A stretch of 46,211 bases of DNA, taken from NCBI GenBank assembly GCA_947588965.1, contig CANQAN010000014.1:1-46211 (forward strand), in the 5' to 3' direction. The position numbers were made by a program, and so were the translations under genes. Positions 17,816 to 27,015 of this stretch are shown here, piece after piece (position 1 is the first letter of the stretch; the number at the start of each line of letters is the position of its first letter). The notes beneath the pieces are model-generated. The model did not search any database, was not told the origin of the DNA, and saw only the letters and a program-made list of their open reading frames with translations. This DNA comes from an uncultured Helicobacteraceae bacterium. Its GTDB lineage: Bacteria; Campylobacterota; Campylobacteria; Campylobacterales; Helicobacteraceae.

Positions 17816-17858
17816 TTGGGCAAGAGGCTGGGATGGGAACTTCACCCGTCCTTCTTAA
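17796..17858 (+). CDS. Second short leader ORF (20 residues) before sbp
   Basis: An ATG at 17796 (a tandem ATG is at 17793) follows GAGGTGAA and opens a frame of 20 residues beginning [14 protein letters not shown], ending TAA at 17856-17858, 32 bases before the sbp ATG. Its ribosome site lies inside the upstream hairpin and overlaps the stop of the Cys-rich ORF, so it could be read by re-initiation. The product is not recognised. It may be a translated regulatory ORF or chance. Confidence 0.4.
   Translation: MSSASQAWARGWDGNFTRPS
17831..17851 (+). promoter_or_regulatory. Second leader hairpin, possible attenuator
   Basis: GGATGGG and CCCGTCC form a 7-bp stem (one T-G pair) with a 7-nt loop, followed by TTCTTAATT. 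The short pyrimidine tail makes it a weak candidate terminator 40 bases before sbp; it lies inside the second short ORF. Confidence 0.45.
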
Positions 17859-17890
17859 TTGAATTATTGACAAAAATCAAGGATAGTTTT

Positions 17891-18937
17891 ATGAAAACAC
17901 AAATCATTGGCTCTTTAGGGGCTAAAGTAAAGCATTTGGTCGTGGCAGCAAGTGTCGTTGCGTTGGCTTTTGGTGGCGGAATTTATGCGCAAGATTATCA
18001 GCTCTTAAACGTCTCTTATGACCCAACAAGAGAGCTTTATAAGGACTATAATGTCGCTTTTAGTACGTATTATAAAAATAAAACAGGAGATACGGTTAAG
18101 GTTAATCAATCTCATGGCGGATCTGGGACACAAGCAAGAAGTGTTATTGATGGCTCACCTGCCGATGTTGTGACACTTGCGTTGGCTTATGATATTGACG
18201 CGATTGCAGAAAAAAGCGGAAAAATCAAAAAGGATTGGGAAAAATCCTTTGCAAACAACTCCGCACCCTACACTTCTACGATTATTTTTCTCGTGCGCAA
18301 GGGGAATCCTAAGAATATACAAAATTGGGACGATTTAGTGCGCGATGATGTGAAGGTGATTACGCCAAACCCAAAAACATCCGGTGGTGCGCGTTGGAAT
18401 CATTTGGCTGCCTATGGCTATGCGCTTAGAACCTACAATAATGACGCAGCAAAGGCACAAGAATATCTGAGAAAACTCTATGAAAATGTCCCCGTGCTAG
18501 ACACAGGAGCGCGAGGCGCGACAAATACCTTTGTAAAAAGAGGCTTAGGAGATGTGCTGATTGCGTGGGAAAATGAGGCGTATTTAGCTCTTGAAAAATT
18601 AGGTAAGGGGCAATTTGAGATCATCACTCCAAAGGTGAGCATTCTTGCCGAGACACCTGTGGCAATTGTGGATTCCGTCGTGGATAGCAAGGGAACAAGA
18701 GAGGTGGCAAGAGAATATTTAGAATATCTCTACTCTAAGGAAGCGCAAAAAATTATTGCAAAAAGCTATTATCGTCCTATCGATCAAGAAGTCTTAAGCG
18801 CGAATGCAGAGAGATTCCAAAAACTAGATCTCTTCACAATTAAAGACTTTGGTGGCTGGAATACTGCACAAAAAGAGCATTTTAGCGATGGCGGACTCTT
18901 TGATAAAATCTTTGAATCCATAAAGAGCAAGAAATAA
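17891..18937 (+). CDS. sbp: Periplasmic sulfate-binding protein
   Basis: 348 residues. An N-terminal signal peptide (hydrophobic [17 protein letters not shown], cleavage before QDY) is followed by the family motif [13 protein letters not shown], then [16 protein letters not shown] with sulfate-contacting residues, and [20 protein letters not shown]. It delivers sulfate to the CysTWA transporter. The start is the ATG at 17891 with AAGGA seven bases upstream; a longer frame from a TTG at 17816 has no signal-peptide logic and runs through the leader hairpin. The stop overlaps the cysT ATG (TAATG). It is the first gene of a seven-gene operon. Confidence 0.96.
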   Translation: MKTQIIGSLGAKVKHLVVAASVVALAFGGGIYAQDYQLLNVSYDPTRELYKDYNVAFSTYYKNKTGDTVKVNQSHGGSGTQARSVIDGSPADVVTLALAYDIDAIAEKSGKIKKDWEKSFANNSAPYTSTIIFLVRKGNPKNIQNWDDLVRDDVKVITPNPKTSGGARWNHLAAYGYALRTYNNDAAKAQEYLRKLYENVPVLDTGARGATNTFVKRGLGDVLIAWENEAYLALEKLGKGQFEIITPKVSILAETPVAIVDSVVDSKGTREVAREYLEYLYSKEAQKIIAKSYYRPIDQEVLSANAERFQKLDLFTIKDFGGWNTAQKEHFSDGGLFDKIFESIKSKK

Positions 18938-19755
18938 TGGCATTTTTTGTCAAGCCTAGCATACTCCCGGGCTTTCCCTTGAGCTTTGGCTTAGGGGTTG
19001 GCTATTTATTTATTTTGATTCTTGTACCGCTTTTTGCGCTTGTTGGCTTCAGTCTTCAAATTGGCAGTGAGGGCTTTTTGAATGTTGTGCTTGATAGGCA
19101 AGTGTTAAGTGCGCTATTCTTTTCGCTTGGTACTTCGTTTTGTGCAGCGCTCGTGAATCTTGTCTGCGGATTCATTGTTGCATGGAGTTTAGCGCGCTAT
19201 GAGTTTGTGGGGAAAGGGCTCATAGATGCTCTTGTTGATCTTCCCTTTGCCCTGCCTACAGCTGTAGCGGGGATTGCGCTTAGCTTTTTGCTCTCTTCTA
19301 GTGGTGTTTTAGGTGGATTTCTTGGAATCTTTGGCTTTGAGGCGCAAAATGCCAGCTTCTTTGGCGTTTGCTTGGCATTAGTTTTCATTGGAATGCCCTT
19401 TGTTGTGCGCACACTAGAGCCTGTGATTAAAGACTTTGATTCTTCAAGCATAGAGGCTTCGTTGTGTTTGGGGGCAAACTTTTGGCAGACATTTTGGTTT
19501 GTCATATTTCCCTCCTTGCTCCCTGCGACACTCACGGGATTTGCTCTAGCTTTTGCAAGAGGGCTTGGCGAGTATGGCTCTGTCATTTTTATCTCTAGCA
19601 ATATTCCCTTTGAATCGCAGATTCTGCCTGTAGTGATTGTCAGTAAAATAGAATCGCATGATTATTTAGGTGCAAGTGCAGTGGGGGTGTTTATGATTGT
19701 TGTGTCATTTGTGCTTTTGTTTGCGATTCATTATTTGCAAGGAAAGAGGCGCTAA
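18937..19755 (+). CDS. cysT: Sulfate ABC transporter permease CysT (CysU)
   Basis: 272 residues with six hydrophobic segments. The permease EAA-type loop is SIEASLCLGANFWQTFWFVIFPSL, and ARYEFVGKGLIDALVDLPFALPTAVAGIAL is the conserved sulfate-permease region. It forms the membrane channel with CysW. It overlaps sbp and cysW by single TAATG stop/start junctions, meaning tight translational coupling. Confidence 0.95.
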   Translation: MAFFVKPSILPGFPLSFGLGVGYLFILILVPLFALVGFSLQIGSEGFLNVVLDRQVLSALFFSLGTSFCAALVNLVCGFIVAWSLARYEFVGKGLIDALVDLPFALPTAVAGIALSFLLSSSGVLGGFLGIFGFEAQNASFFGVCLALVFIGMPFVVRTLEPVIKDFDSSSIEASLCLGANFWQTFWFVIFPSLLPATLTGFALAFARGLGEYGSVIFISSNIPFESQILPVVIVSKIESHDYLGASAVGVFMIVVSFVLLFAIHYLQGKRR

Positions 19756-20564
19756 TGCAGATTGAACCAAGATTTTTAAAACCGCTTTGTTTGGGCGTTA
19801 TGTTCGGATTCCTTGCTGTGATTTTACTGCTTCCCCTCATTACGCTTTTTTGTGAGGCCTTTAAAGATGGCTTGAGTGCGTATTATCATGCGATTTTAGA
19901 AGAAAATACGCTTAAGGCGATAAAGCTCACTTTGATTGTTGCATGTATTGTGTTGCCTCTTAACACATTTTTTGGTATTTTAATAGCTTATTGTATGGCG
20001 AAGTTTGAGTTCTTTGGTAAGCGCATTTTAAACACACTCTTAGAGATACCCTTTGCGATTTCTCCTGTGATTGTTGGGCTTATGTTTGTCTTGCTCTTTG
20101 GTAGTAGCGGAATCTTTGGACAGACTTTAGAAAACTTAGGGATTCAGATTGTTTTCGCCCTCCCCGGAATCATTTTAGCAAGTGCCTTTATTACCTTTCC
20201 TTTTGTCGCAAAAGAACTCATCCCGCTTATGCAAGAGCAGGGAAAAGAGGAAGAAGAAGCCGCGTTGAGCCTTGGGGCAAATGGTTGGCAAACCTTTTGG
20301 TTTGTAACCTTGCCAAACATCAAATGGGGTGTATTTTATGGAATGATTCTTACGAATGCGAGAGTTATGGGCGAGTTTGGTGCTGTGGCTGTTGTGAGTG
20401 GCAAAATTGTGGGTGTTACAACGACAATGCCCCTTTACATTGAGATTCTCTATAGCGAATATGAATACATTGCTGCATTTTGTATCGCGAGTCTTTTGAC
20501 ATTTTTATCACTTTTGACTTTAATCTTAAAGTTTGTGATTGTAAAATTTTCTAAAAGGATTTGA
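19755..20564 (+). CDS. cysW: Sulfate ABC transporter permease CysW
   Basis: 269 residues, six membrane segments, paralogous to CysT. The EAA loop reads [24 protein letters not shown], and [22 protein letters not shown] is typical of Cys[14 protein letters not shown] near the C-terminus matches the family. It is the partner channel subunit and overlaps cysT by TAATG. Confidence 0.95.
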   Translation: MQIEPRFLKPLCLGVMFGFLAVILLLPLITLFCEAFKDGLSAYYHAILEENTLKAIKLTLIVACIVLPLNTFFGILIAYCMAKFEFFGKRILNTLLEIPFAISPVIVGLMFVLLFGSSGIFGQTLENLGIQIVFALPGIILASAFITFPFVAKELIPLMQEQGKEEEEAALSLGANGWQTFWFVTLPNIKWGVFYGMILTNARVMGEFGAVAVVSGKIVGVTTTMPLYIEILYSEYEYIAAFCIASLLTFLSLLTLILKFVIVKFSKRI

Positions 20565-20569
20565 AAATT

Positions 20570-21601
20570 ATGGGCATTCAGGTGAGAGACATTCACAAGA
20601 GCTTTGGCGCCTATGTTGCGCTGGATTCTATCAATCTAGAGATTAAAGAGGGCAAACTCACAGCCCTTTTGGGTCCTAGTGGAAGCGGCAAGACGACATT
20701 GCTTAGAATCATCGCAGGGCTAGAGAGCGCAGATAGTGGGAATATTTCGTTTTTTGGCAAAGACATTACAAATGAACATGCAAGAGATAGGGGCGTGGGA
20801 TTTGTGTTTCAGCATTATGCTCTGTTTAAACACATGAATGTGTTTGAAAACATTGCCTTTGGCTTGAAAGTGCGCCCCAAAAAAATGCGACCAAGCAAGG
20901 CAGAAATCAGCAAAAAAGTCCATGAACTTCTTAAAATGATTCAGCTAGAATCTCTAGCCGATCGGATGCCAAGTGAGTTAAGCGGTGGGCAAAAACAGCG
21001 CGTCGCTCTTGCACGAGCCTTAGCGATTGAGCCTAAAGTGTTGCTTTTAGATGAACCTTTTGGTGCGCTGGATGCGAAAGTGAGGCAGGATTTGCGACGT
21101 TGGTTGCGGAAGTTGCACGATGAAATCTCTATTACGAGTATTTTTGTGACACATGATCAAGAAGAGGCTCTAGAGGTGAGCGATGAGATTGTGATTATGA
21201 GAGATGGCAAGGTTGAGCAAGTTGGCACACCAGAATCAGTCTATGAAAATCCTGCGAATCCCTTTGTCTATAGCTTTCTAGGGAATGTGAATCTCTTTTC
21301 AGGGCGCGTGAGCGAAAATGGCTTGATTTTGGGTGAAGGTGAGACACTTTTTGTGCGCCCTCACGAGATAGAAGTGTTTTTGACACAAGAAGAGGGGGCC
21401 ATTGAGGCAAGAGTGATAGGACATAGAATCTTAGGCGCACATGTGCGCTTGGATTTGCTCACGCTTGATAGAGAGATTTTTGCCGAGATTCCAAAGGGTC
21501 AATTTGACAGCCTAAGAGAGAGTGGCAAAAGCAGTGTGTTTATACGTTTCCTATCTCTTAAGTCTTATCAGGGAAATGAGTGGAGTGAATATGTCATTTA
21601 A
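20570..21601 (+). CDS. cysA: Sulfate ABC transporter ATP-binding protein
   Basis: 343 residues from the ATG at 20570 (AAGGA ten bases upstream; a TTG nine bases earlier is less likely). The ABC domain has Walker [11 protein letters not shown], the Q-loop FQHYALF, signature [15 protein letters not shown], Walker [13 protein letters not shown] and the switch His in FVTHDQEEA. The C-terminal extension has the TOBE-like VRPHEIEVF region. It energises sulfate import. Its 3' end overlaps the cysH start by 11 bp. Confidence 0.95.
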   Translation: MGIQVRDIHKSFGAYVALDSINLEIKEGKLTALLGPSGSGKTTLLRIIAGLESADSGNISFFGKDITNEHARDRGVGFVFQHYALFKHMNVFENIAFGLKVRPKKMRPSKAEISKKVHELLKMIQLESLADRMPSELSGGQKQRVALARALAIEPKVLLLDEPFGALDAKVRQDLRRWLRKLHDEISITSIFVTHDQEEALEVSDEIVIMRDGKVEQVGTPESVYENPANPFVYSFLGNVNLFSGRVSENGLILGEGETLFVRPHEIEVFLTQEEGAIEARVIGHRILGAHVRLDLLTLDREIFAEIPKGQFDSLRESGKSSVFIRFLSLKSYQGNEWSEYVI

Positions 21602-22325
21602 AGAAAGCATCACAAGGCTTAATGAGCTTTTAGAGCGCATTTTTGCCACAAAACAAGAGGAAATAAACAATCAAAACAAGCTAGATTCTGGTGTCTTTGC
21701 CCTTGCTTTTTCCCATCAGATTGAAGATGTTGTCGTGCTTGATATACTCCTGCAAACAGAATTTTTCAAGCACAATGCGCATCTTTTTGAGTTTTTCACA
21801 CTTGATACAAAGAAGCTTTTTAGGGAGAGTTTGGAGTATCAAAATAAAGTGGAAGCGCATTTTGGTATAGAGATCAAATCCTACAGCGCACCAAAGGAGC
21901 AGCTAGAAAGGGTAGAAAATGCTATCGGAGAATGGGGAATGCGCGAGAGTCTGGAAAAGCGCAAAGAATGCTGTTATGTGCGCAAAATTCTGCCATTAAA
22001 AGAGGTGTTGGCACAAAAGATTCTTTGGATAAGCGGAATCCGCGTCGCGCAATCTGTTACGCGGAGTGATACGAAGCTCTTTGAGAAAGATGAGAATTTC
22101 GGACTCTATAAGATAAATCCAATCTTTGACTGGAGCGATTCTGCGCTGTGGGAATATGTAGAGGCAAGGAAGCTGCCTAAAAATGCGCTCTATGCGCAAG
22201 GGTTTTTAAGCATTGGCTGCTCTCCTTGCACACGCGCCGTGCAGGAGGGCGAGGACATTCGTGCGGGGCGTTGGTGGTGGGAGAATCCAGACCACAAGGA
22301 ATGCGGCTTACACCAGAGACATTAA
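21591..22325 (+). CDS. cysH: Adenylyl-sulfate (APS) reductase, CysH family
   Basis: 244 residues from the ATG at 21591 (GGAG five bases before). The catalytic Cys238 lies in the C-terminal KECGLH motif. Two extra pairs, Cys127-Cys128 ([14 protein letters not shown]) and Cys210-x-x-Cys213 ([20 protein letters not shown]), are those that hold the [4Fe-4S] cluster of APS reductases and are absent from enterobacterial PAPS reductases. With no APS kinase in the operon, reduction of APS to sulfite is the likely reaction, with thioredoxin as donor. The N-terminal 60 residues are less conserved and have an extra Asn/Gln-rich stretch. Confidence 0.92.
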   Translation: MSFKESITRLNELLERIFATKQEEINNQNKLDSGVFALAFSHQIEDVVVLDILLQTEFFKHNAHLFEFFTLDTKKLFRESLEYQNKVEAHFGIEIKSYSAPKEQLERVENAIGEWGMRESLEKRKECCYVRKILPLKEVLAQKILWISGIRVAQSVTRSDTKLFEKDENFGLYKINPIFDWSDSALWEYVEARKLPKNALYAQGFLSIGCSPCTRAVQEGEDIRAGRWWWENPDHKECGLHQRH

Positions 22326-22334
22326 AGGAGCACA

Positions 22335-23726
22335 ATGCAAAAAGAAAGAATGAATATCGTCATCACAGGGCATGTCGATCACGGAAAATCCACGCTTGTT
22401 GGGAGATTGTTAGCCGATACAAACTCACTTCCACAAGGAAAATTAGAATCCATCAAGGAGTCTTGCGCGAAAAATGCGCGACCATTTGAGTATTCTATGC
22501 TGTTAGACGCGCTAGAAGATGAGCAAAGACAGGGTATTACGATTGATTCTGCGCGGATATTTTTTAAGAGTGCTTTGCGGGAATATGTCATTATTGATGC
22601 ACCCGGACACATTGAGTTTTTGCGCAATATGCTAAGCGGAGCAAGTCGTGCAGCTGCGGCCGTTTTGGTGATTGATGCCAAAGAGGGTGTTGCAGAGAAT
22701 TCTAAACGGCATGGAATGTTGCTCTCTCTGCTTGGAATCGCACAGGTGATTGTGGTGGTGAATAAGCTTGATATGCTAAATTACGATGAGAGAGCATTTT
22801 GTGAGATTAAAGATGCTTATTTGCGCTTTTTGGGTACGCTTGATGTGAATCCCATTGCCGTGATTCCAATTTCTGCGCGAGAGGGGGATAATATCGCCTC
22901 TGTTTCTGCAAACATGAAGTGGTTTAAGGGTCAGACCTTGCTAGAGACTTTGGATTCTTTAGAAAACACAAAGGACGAGAGTGTAGGAAATTTCATTCTA
23001 CCCCTGCAAGATGTCTATCGCTTCAGCAATGAGGATGATGAGAGGCGCATTTATGCAGGAAGTGTCGTAGGAGGAAAGGCGCATCTTAATGATAAAGTTG
23101 TGTTTTTGCCGAGTTTTAAAGAGGCGACGATTGCAAATTTTGAGGTTTGGGATGCCCCTGCAAAAGAGGAGATTTGCGCAGGAGAGGCGGTTGGAATCTC
23201 TCTTAAAGAGGATATTTATGTCAAAAGTGGCGCAGTTATGGTCAAAAAGAATGAAGAATCATTCTTAAAGGTCGCTAAACAAGTGCGTGTGAATCTCATT
23301 TGGCTCGGACACAATGCGTTAGAATCGCACAAGGAATATTTGTTTAAACTAGGGAGTGCTAAAGTCAAGGCTGTTTTGAAAAAGGTGGAGAGGGTCTTGC
23401 ACATTAGTGCCGATGAGGTGGATTTGGAATCCAATCCAACAAAACTCACAAGAAATGAAGCAGGAACGGTTATCTTAGAACTCAAGCATCCCGTTGCGCT
23501 TTGTGCATTTAAAGAGAATCAAACATTGGGACGTTTTGTGCTTGTTGATGGCTTTGATGCTGCTGCAGGAGGGATTGTGCTAGAAGTGCTAGAGGAGAGC
23601 GCAAATGCGGAAGATTTGAATTCTTTAGACTCTTTAGCACATTGGGATGCAAAAAGAATTTTTGAGTTTGAAGAGGAGTTTTTTGCATTGTTGAAAAAAT
23701 ATTTTCCGCACAGATTTGAGGAGTAA
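22335..23726 (+). CDS. cysN: Sulfate adenylyltransferase large subunit (GTPase)
   Basis: 463 residues. Elongation-factor-like GTPase motifs are G1 GHVDHGKST (12-20), G3 DAPGH (88-92) and G4 NKLD (143-146), followed by beta-barrel domains; the GITID switch I segment and [17 protein letters not shown] are typical of CysN. With CysD it makes APS from ATP and sulfate, driven by GTP hydrolysis. There is no fused APS kinase domain. AAGGAG precedes the ATG. The order cysN-cysD is opposite to the usual cysDN. Confidence 0.95.
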   Translation: MQKERMNIVITGHVDHGKSTLVGRLLADTNSLPQGKLESIKESCAKNARPFEYSMLLDALEDEQRQGITIDSARIFFKSALREYVIIDAPGHIEFLRNMLSGASRAAAAVLVIDAKEGVAENSKRHGMLLSLLGIAQVIVVVNKLDMLNYDERAFCEIKDAYLRFLGTLDVNPIAVIPISAREGDNIASVSANMKWFKGQTLLETLDSLENTKDESVGNFILPLQDVYRFSNEDDERRIYAGSVVGGKAHLNDKVVFLPSFKEATIANFEVWDAPAKEEICAGEAVGISLKEDIYVKSGAVMVKKNEESFLKVAKQVRVNLIWLGHNALESHKEYLFKLGSAKVKAVLKKVERVLHISADEVDLESNPTKLTRNEAGTVILELKHPVALCAFKENQTLGRFVLVDGFDAAAGGIVLEVLEESANAEDLNSLDSLAHWDAKRIFEFEEEFFALLKKYFPHRFEE

Positions 23727-23728
23727 AA

Positions 23729-24610
23729 ATGGATAAATTAGAGAAATTAGAAGCACAGAGTATTTTTATCTTGCGAGAGGCGTATCGGAGTTTTAAGAAT
23801 CTTGCGATGCTGTGGAGTATCGGCAAGGATTCCACAGTGCTCTTGTGGTTAGCAAAAAAGGCATTTTTTGGGCATGTTCCCTTTGAGCTGATTCACATTG
23901 ACACATCTTATAAAGTACCTCAAATGATCGCCTATCGCGATAGAATCGCAAAGGAATTGAAATTGCGCTTGGTTGTTGGGCAAAATAAAGAGGCATTGCA
24001 GCTCAAAGAGACTTTTCCCGATGGACGTGTGGATAGAATCGCCTGTTGCAAGAATCTCAAAGCGATTCCACTCAATCACACATTAGATGGTTCATGGGAG
24101 CGCAAGGTGTATGACCCAAAGAGCGATAGTTGGCGGACTTTGCAAACTGCAGAGCCTTATAATGCCGTGATTGTCGGTGTGCGCAGCGATGAAGAGGGGA
24201 GCCGCAGTAAAGAAAGAGTGTTTTCCGCGCGGGATAAATCTCATGAATGGGACGCTTCAAGTCAGCCTCCCGAATTATGGAATCTCTACAAGACAGAATT
24301 TGCGCCCGGGACGCATGTGCGTGTGCATCCTTTGCTTGAATGGACAGAGCTAAACATCTGGGAATACATAGAGCGCGAAAATATTCCCGTCATTCCGATT
24401 TACTTTGATCAAGGCAAGGGGGAGAGATACCGATCTCTGGGCTGTTATCCTTGCACGAATCCTGTGGCAAGCAACGCAAAGAATCCTCGTGAAATTATTG
24501 AAGAACTCACGAGCGGGAAATTTAAAGACATAGCTGAAAGAAGTGGCCGGGCGCAGGATAAAGACGGTGGCGGGACATTGGAGGCTTTGCGCAAAGAGGG
24601 GTATATGTAG
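23729..24610 (+). CDS. cysD: Sulfate adenylyltransferase small subunit
   Basis: 293 residues. The PP-loop is [17 protein letters not shown] near residue 30, followed by [14 protein letters not shown] and [20 protein letters not shown]. The C-terminal part has [12 protein letters not shown] and the terminal [14 protein letters not shown] segment seen in the family. It catalyses adenylyl transfer to sulfate in the CysDN complex. It starts two bases after the cysN stop, and is the last gene of the sulfate operon. Confidence 0.96.
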   Translation: MDKLEKLEAQSIFILREAYRSFKNLAMLWSIGKDSTVLLWLAKKAFFGHVPFELIHIDTSYKVPQMIAYRDRIAKELKLRLVVGQNKEALQLKETFPDGRVDRIACCKNLKAIPLNHTLDGSWERKVYDPKSDSWRTLQTAEPYNAVIVGVRSDEEGSRSKERVFSARDKSHEWDASSQPPELWNLYKTEFAPGTHVRVHPLLEWTELNIWEYIERENIPVIPIYFDQGKGERYRSLGCYPCTNPVASNAKNPREIIEELTSGKFKDIAERSGRAQDKDGGGTLEALRKEGYM

Positions 24611-24687
24611 GCTTGAAGCGTGGAGGTAAGGGGATTCTAGGCTTAAATCTAGTGGGATTTGACTCTTGAAGTGCGGAATCTAAAATC

Positions 24688-24709
24688 TGCTTATAAGCAA
24701 AGTTTTTTT
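24688..24709 (+). terminator. Weak terminator-like hairpin after cysD
   Basis: TGCT-TATA-AGCA followed two bases later by T7, between cysD and gatB. The stem is only four pairs, so termination would be inefficient. The rest of 24611-24737 shows no gene. Confidence 0.4.
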
Positions 24710-24737
24710 AGAATTTCAAAAAAATTGAGGAATCCCT

Positions 24738-26165
24738 ATGAGTGCTTACGAAACGATTATCGGGCTTGAAGTGCATGTCCAGCTCAATACGAAAACAAAA
24801 ATTTTCTGCTCTTGTGCAACAAGCTTTGGTGCAGAGCCGAATAAAAATGTCTGTCCGACCTGCTTAGGCTTACCCGGCGCCCTGCCTGTGTTGAATAAAG
24901 AGGTTGTCAAAAAGGCCATTTCCTTTGGGACGGCAATTGGCGCAACAATCAATCAAAACTCCGTTTTTGCAAGAAAGAATTATTTTTATCCCGATTTGCC
25001 TAAGGCCTATCAAATCAGTCAGTTTGAGATTCCAATCGTCGGTAAGGGAGCGATTGAAATCTTGGTCAATGGAGAGAAAAAAACTATCGGCGTAACACGT
25101 GCGCATATGGAGGAAGATGCGGGGAAAAATATCCATGAGGGCAATCACTCTAAAGTCGATCTCAATCGCGCTTGTACGCCTCTTTTGGAGATTGTCAGTG
25201 AGCCAGATATGCGCAGTAGCGATGAAGCGATTGCATATTTGAAAAAATTGCATTCTATCGTGCGCTTTTTGGGCATTAGCGATGCCAATATGCAGGAGGG
25301 GAGTTTCCGCTGTGATGCCAATGTCAGCATTCGTCCTAAGGGGGATTCTAAGCTCTATACGCGCGTAGAGATTAAGAATCTCAATTCTTTCAAATTTATT
25401 CAAAAGGCGATTGAATATGAGGTGGATAGACAGATTGAGGCATGGGAAGATGGAAAATACGAGCAAGAAGTCGTGCAGGAGACGCGACTTTTTGACACAG
25501 CAAAGGGAACCACACGTTCCATGCGCGGCAAAGAGGAATCCGCAGATTATCGCTATTTCCCTGATCCCGATTTGTTGCCCGTGTTTATTGATGAGCAACT
25601 CTTAGCAGAGGGGACAAAAATACCAGAAATGCCCGATGAAAAGCGCACAAGATATATGCAAGACTTCGGAATCAAAGAAAGCGATGCCATCGTGCTAACA
25701 AGTGAGCTTGAAATGTCCCTGTATTTTGAGAATATGTTGCGTTGTGGTGCAAGTGCAAAAGGCTCTGTAACTTGGCTCACAACAGAACTTTTAGGGCGCT
25801 TAAAGGGTGAGAACACTCTGCAAAGTTGCGGAGTGGATTCTGTGATGTTGGCGACTTTGGTAAGACGCATTGATGAGGGGAAAATCAGCGGAAAGGGCGC
25901 GAAAGAAATTTTGGATGTGTTGGTGGATAAAAAAGGAGGCGATGTCGATGCGCTCATAGAATCCTTAGGATTAGCGCAGGTTAATGATGATGGAGCAATT
26001 TTGAGCGCCATTGATGCGGTTTTAAGCGCAAATCCCGATAAAGTCGCAGAATATAAGGGTGGGAAAGAAAAGTTGTTTGGATTCTTCGTCGGACAAGTGA
26101 TGAAAAGCTCTAAAGGTGCAAATCCTGCACGAGTCAATGAGTTATTAAAAGAAAAGTTAGGCTGA
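24738..26165 (+). CDS. gatB: Aspartyl/glutamyl-tRNA amidotransferase subunit B
   Basis: 475 residues. The N-terminus [20 protein letters not shown] is diagnostic; Zn-binding cysteines are CSC near residue 30 and CPTC near residue 45 ([13 protein letters not shown]). A C-terminal tRNA-binding GatB/Yqey domain ends [11 protein letters not shown]. GatCAB amidates mischarged Glu-tRNA(Gln) and Asp-tRNA(Asn); this phylum lacks GlnRS. The gene starts after GAGGA. Neither gatA nor gatC is in the window. Confidence 0.97.
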   Translation: MSAYETIIGLEVHVQLNTKTKIFCSCATSFGAEPNKNVCPTCLGLPGALPVLNKEVVKKAISFGTAIGATINQNSVFARKNYFYPDLPKAYQISQFEIPIVGKGAIEILVNGEKKTIGVTRAHMEEDAGKNIHEGNHSKVDLNRACTPLLEIVSEPDMRSSDEAIAYLKKLHSIVRFLGISDANMQEGSFRCDANVSIRPKGDSKLYTRVEIKNLNSFKFIQKAIEYEVDRQIEAWEDGKYEQEVVQETRLFDTAKGTTRSMRGKEESADYRYFPDPDLLPVFIDEQLLAEGTKIPEMPDEKRTRYMQDFGIKESDAIVLTSELEMSLYFENMLRCGASAKGSVTWLTTELLGRLKGENTLQSCGVDSVMLATLVRRIDEGKISGKGAKEILDVLVDKKGGDVDALIESLGLAQVNDDGAILSAIDAVLSANPDKVAEYKGGKEKLFGFFVGQVMKSSKGANPARVNELLKEKLG

Positions 26166-26237
26166 ATTTATGCGGTGTGAATCTGTGCCTGTGCGCAGGA
26201 TAAAGAATTTGTGTGAGTTTGTGAGGAAAAAGGAGAA

Positions 26238-26273
26238 ATGTTAGTGATTTTAGGAATCTTTTGCGATGAGTGA
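26238..26273 (+). CDS. 11-codon mini-ORF overlapping the start of the EI24 gene
   Basis: A strong AAAGGAG at 26228-26234 precedes ATG 26238, which opens MLVILGIFCDE and stops at TGA 26271-26273. The stop lies just past the ATG (26266) of the EI24-family gene, whose own ribosome site is poor. This looks like translational coupling, or the real gene start has been lost by a frameshift. Confidence 0.35.
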   Translation: MLVILGIFCDE

Positions 26274-27015
26274 AAATGCGACTCATAGGGCTTCACTCAA
26301 GCCACTTCAAGAATATTTTGTCTCTGCGAAGAAAGATTTTTTGACACCGTATTTATTGGGATTGACTTTTTTGCCCTATTTTTTTGCCTTTATAGTCTTT
26401 GGGGCGGTTTTGTATGCATTTGGTGGGGAGATTTTTGATGTTCTCTATACGTTTTTGCATATTGATTTTGGATTTTCTAGTGTGTTTTTTGCGTGGATTC
26501 AAAATGTGTTTGATGCGATTCTTAGAGTGTCGATTTTTGTCTTTTTGTTTTTTGCCTATTTTGCGCTCTCCTTGTTGCTTTCTTTGCTTATCTGTGCGTT
26601 TGTTGCACCCTATGTTGTGAGATTTGTGCGCAACAGACATTATCCACAATGTACGCTTGATGGGGGTGGGGGGATTTTTGCTTCATTGTTGTATTTGTTG
26701 GGCATTTATTTGCTCTATTTGGTGTCTTTAGTGTTGCTAATTCCGCTGTATTTTGTGCCTTTTGTGGGCGGAGTTTTAATGCTATTTCCCGGATTTTGGC
26801 TCTATAGGCAAACCATGCTCTTAGATGTGGGGGGAGAGATTTTCAAAAGAGATGTTTTGAAAAATGTCAAAAAGCAGCAAAAGAGCAGAATCTTTAGAGT
26901 TGTTTTGATGCTCTTTGGATTGAGTTTGATTCCGATTGTTGGGTTTTTTACGACGGTCTATGCATTGAGTGTCTTGTCGCATTTATGTTTTGACATTAAG
27001 GATAAGGGGTTGTGA
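26266..27015 (+). CDS. EI24/CysZ-like membrane protein
   Basis: 249 residues, strongly hydrophobic, with about five to six membrane segments (near 28-48, 78-118, 139-165 and 212-238). The pattern with PLYFVPFVGGVLMLFPGFWLYRQTMLLD is characteristic of the EI24 domain family, whose bacterial member CysZ imports sulfate. The nearby cys operon makes a sulfate link attractive, but gatB intervenes and EI24 proteins near dnaB also occur without cys genes, so the role is open. The ribosome site before the ATG is weak. Its stop overlaps the dnaB start (TGATG). Confidence 0.75.
   Translation: MSENATHRASLKPLQEYFVSAKKDFLTPYLLGLTFLPYFFAFIVFGAVLYAFGGEIFDVLYTFLHIDFGFSSVFFAWIQNVFDAILRVSIFVFLFFAYFALSLLLSLLICAFVAPYVVRFVRNRHYPQCTLDGGGGIFASLLYLLGIYLLYLVSLVLLIPLYFVPFVGGVLMLFPGFWLYRQTMLLDVGGEIFKRDVLKNVKKQQKSRIFRVVLMLFGLSLIPIVGFFTTVYALSVLSHLCFDIKDKGL

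Noticed and set aside
17781..17890. A SAM-type or other known riboswitch in the sbp leader
   Set aside because: The conserved cores of the SAM riboswitch classes I know are not visible; the Cys-rich ORF with hairpin explains the leader better. A covariance-model search would settle it.
17816..17890. N-terminal extension of sbp from a TTG
   Set aside because: It runs through the leader hairpin and would bury the signal peptide; the ATG at 17891 has a ribosome site.
24870..25598. 242-residue antisense frame inside gatB
   Set aside because: It overlaps a highly conserved gene fully, has no ribosome site and low-complexity composition; it is a shadow of the gatB frame.
25553..26137. 194-residue antisense frame inside gatB
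   Set aside because: Ser/Pro-rich shadow of conserved coding sequence without a promoter or ribosome site.
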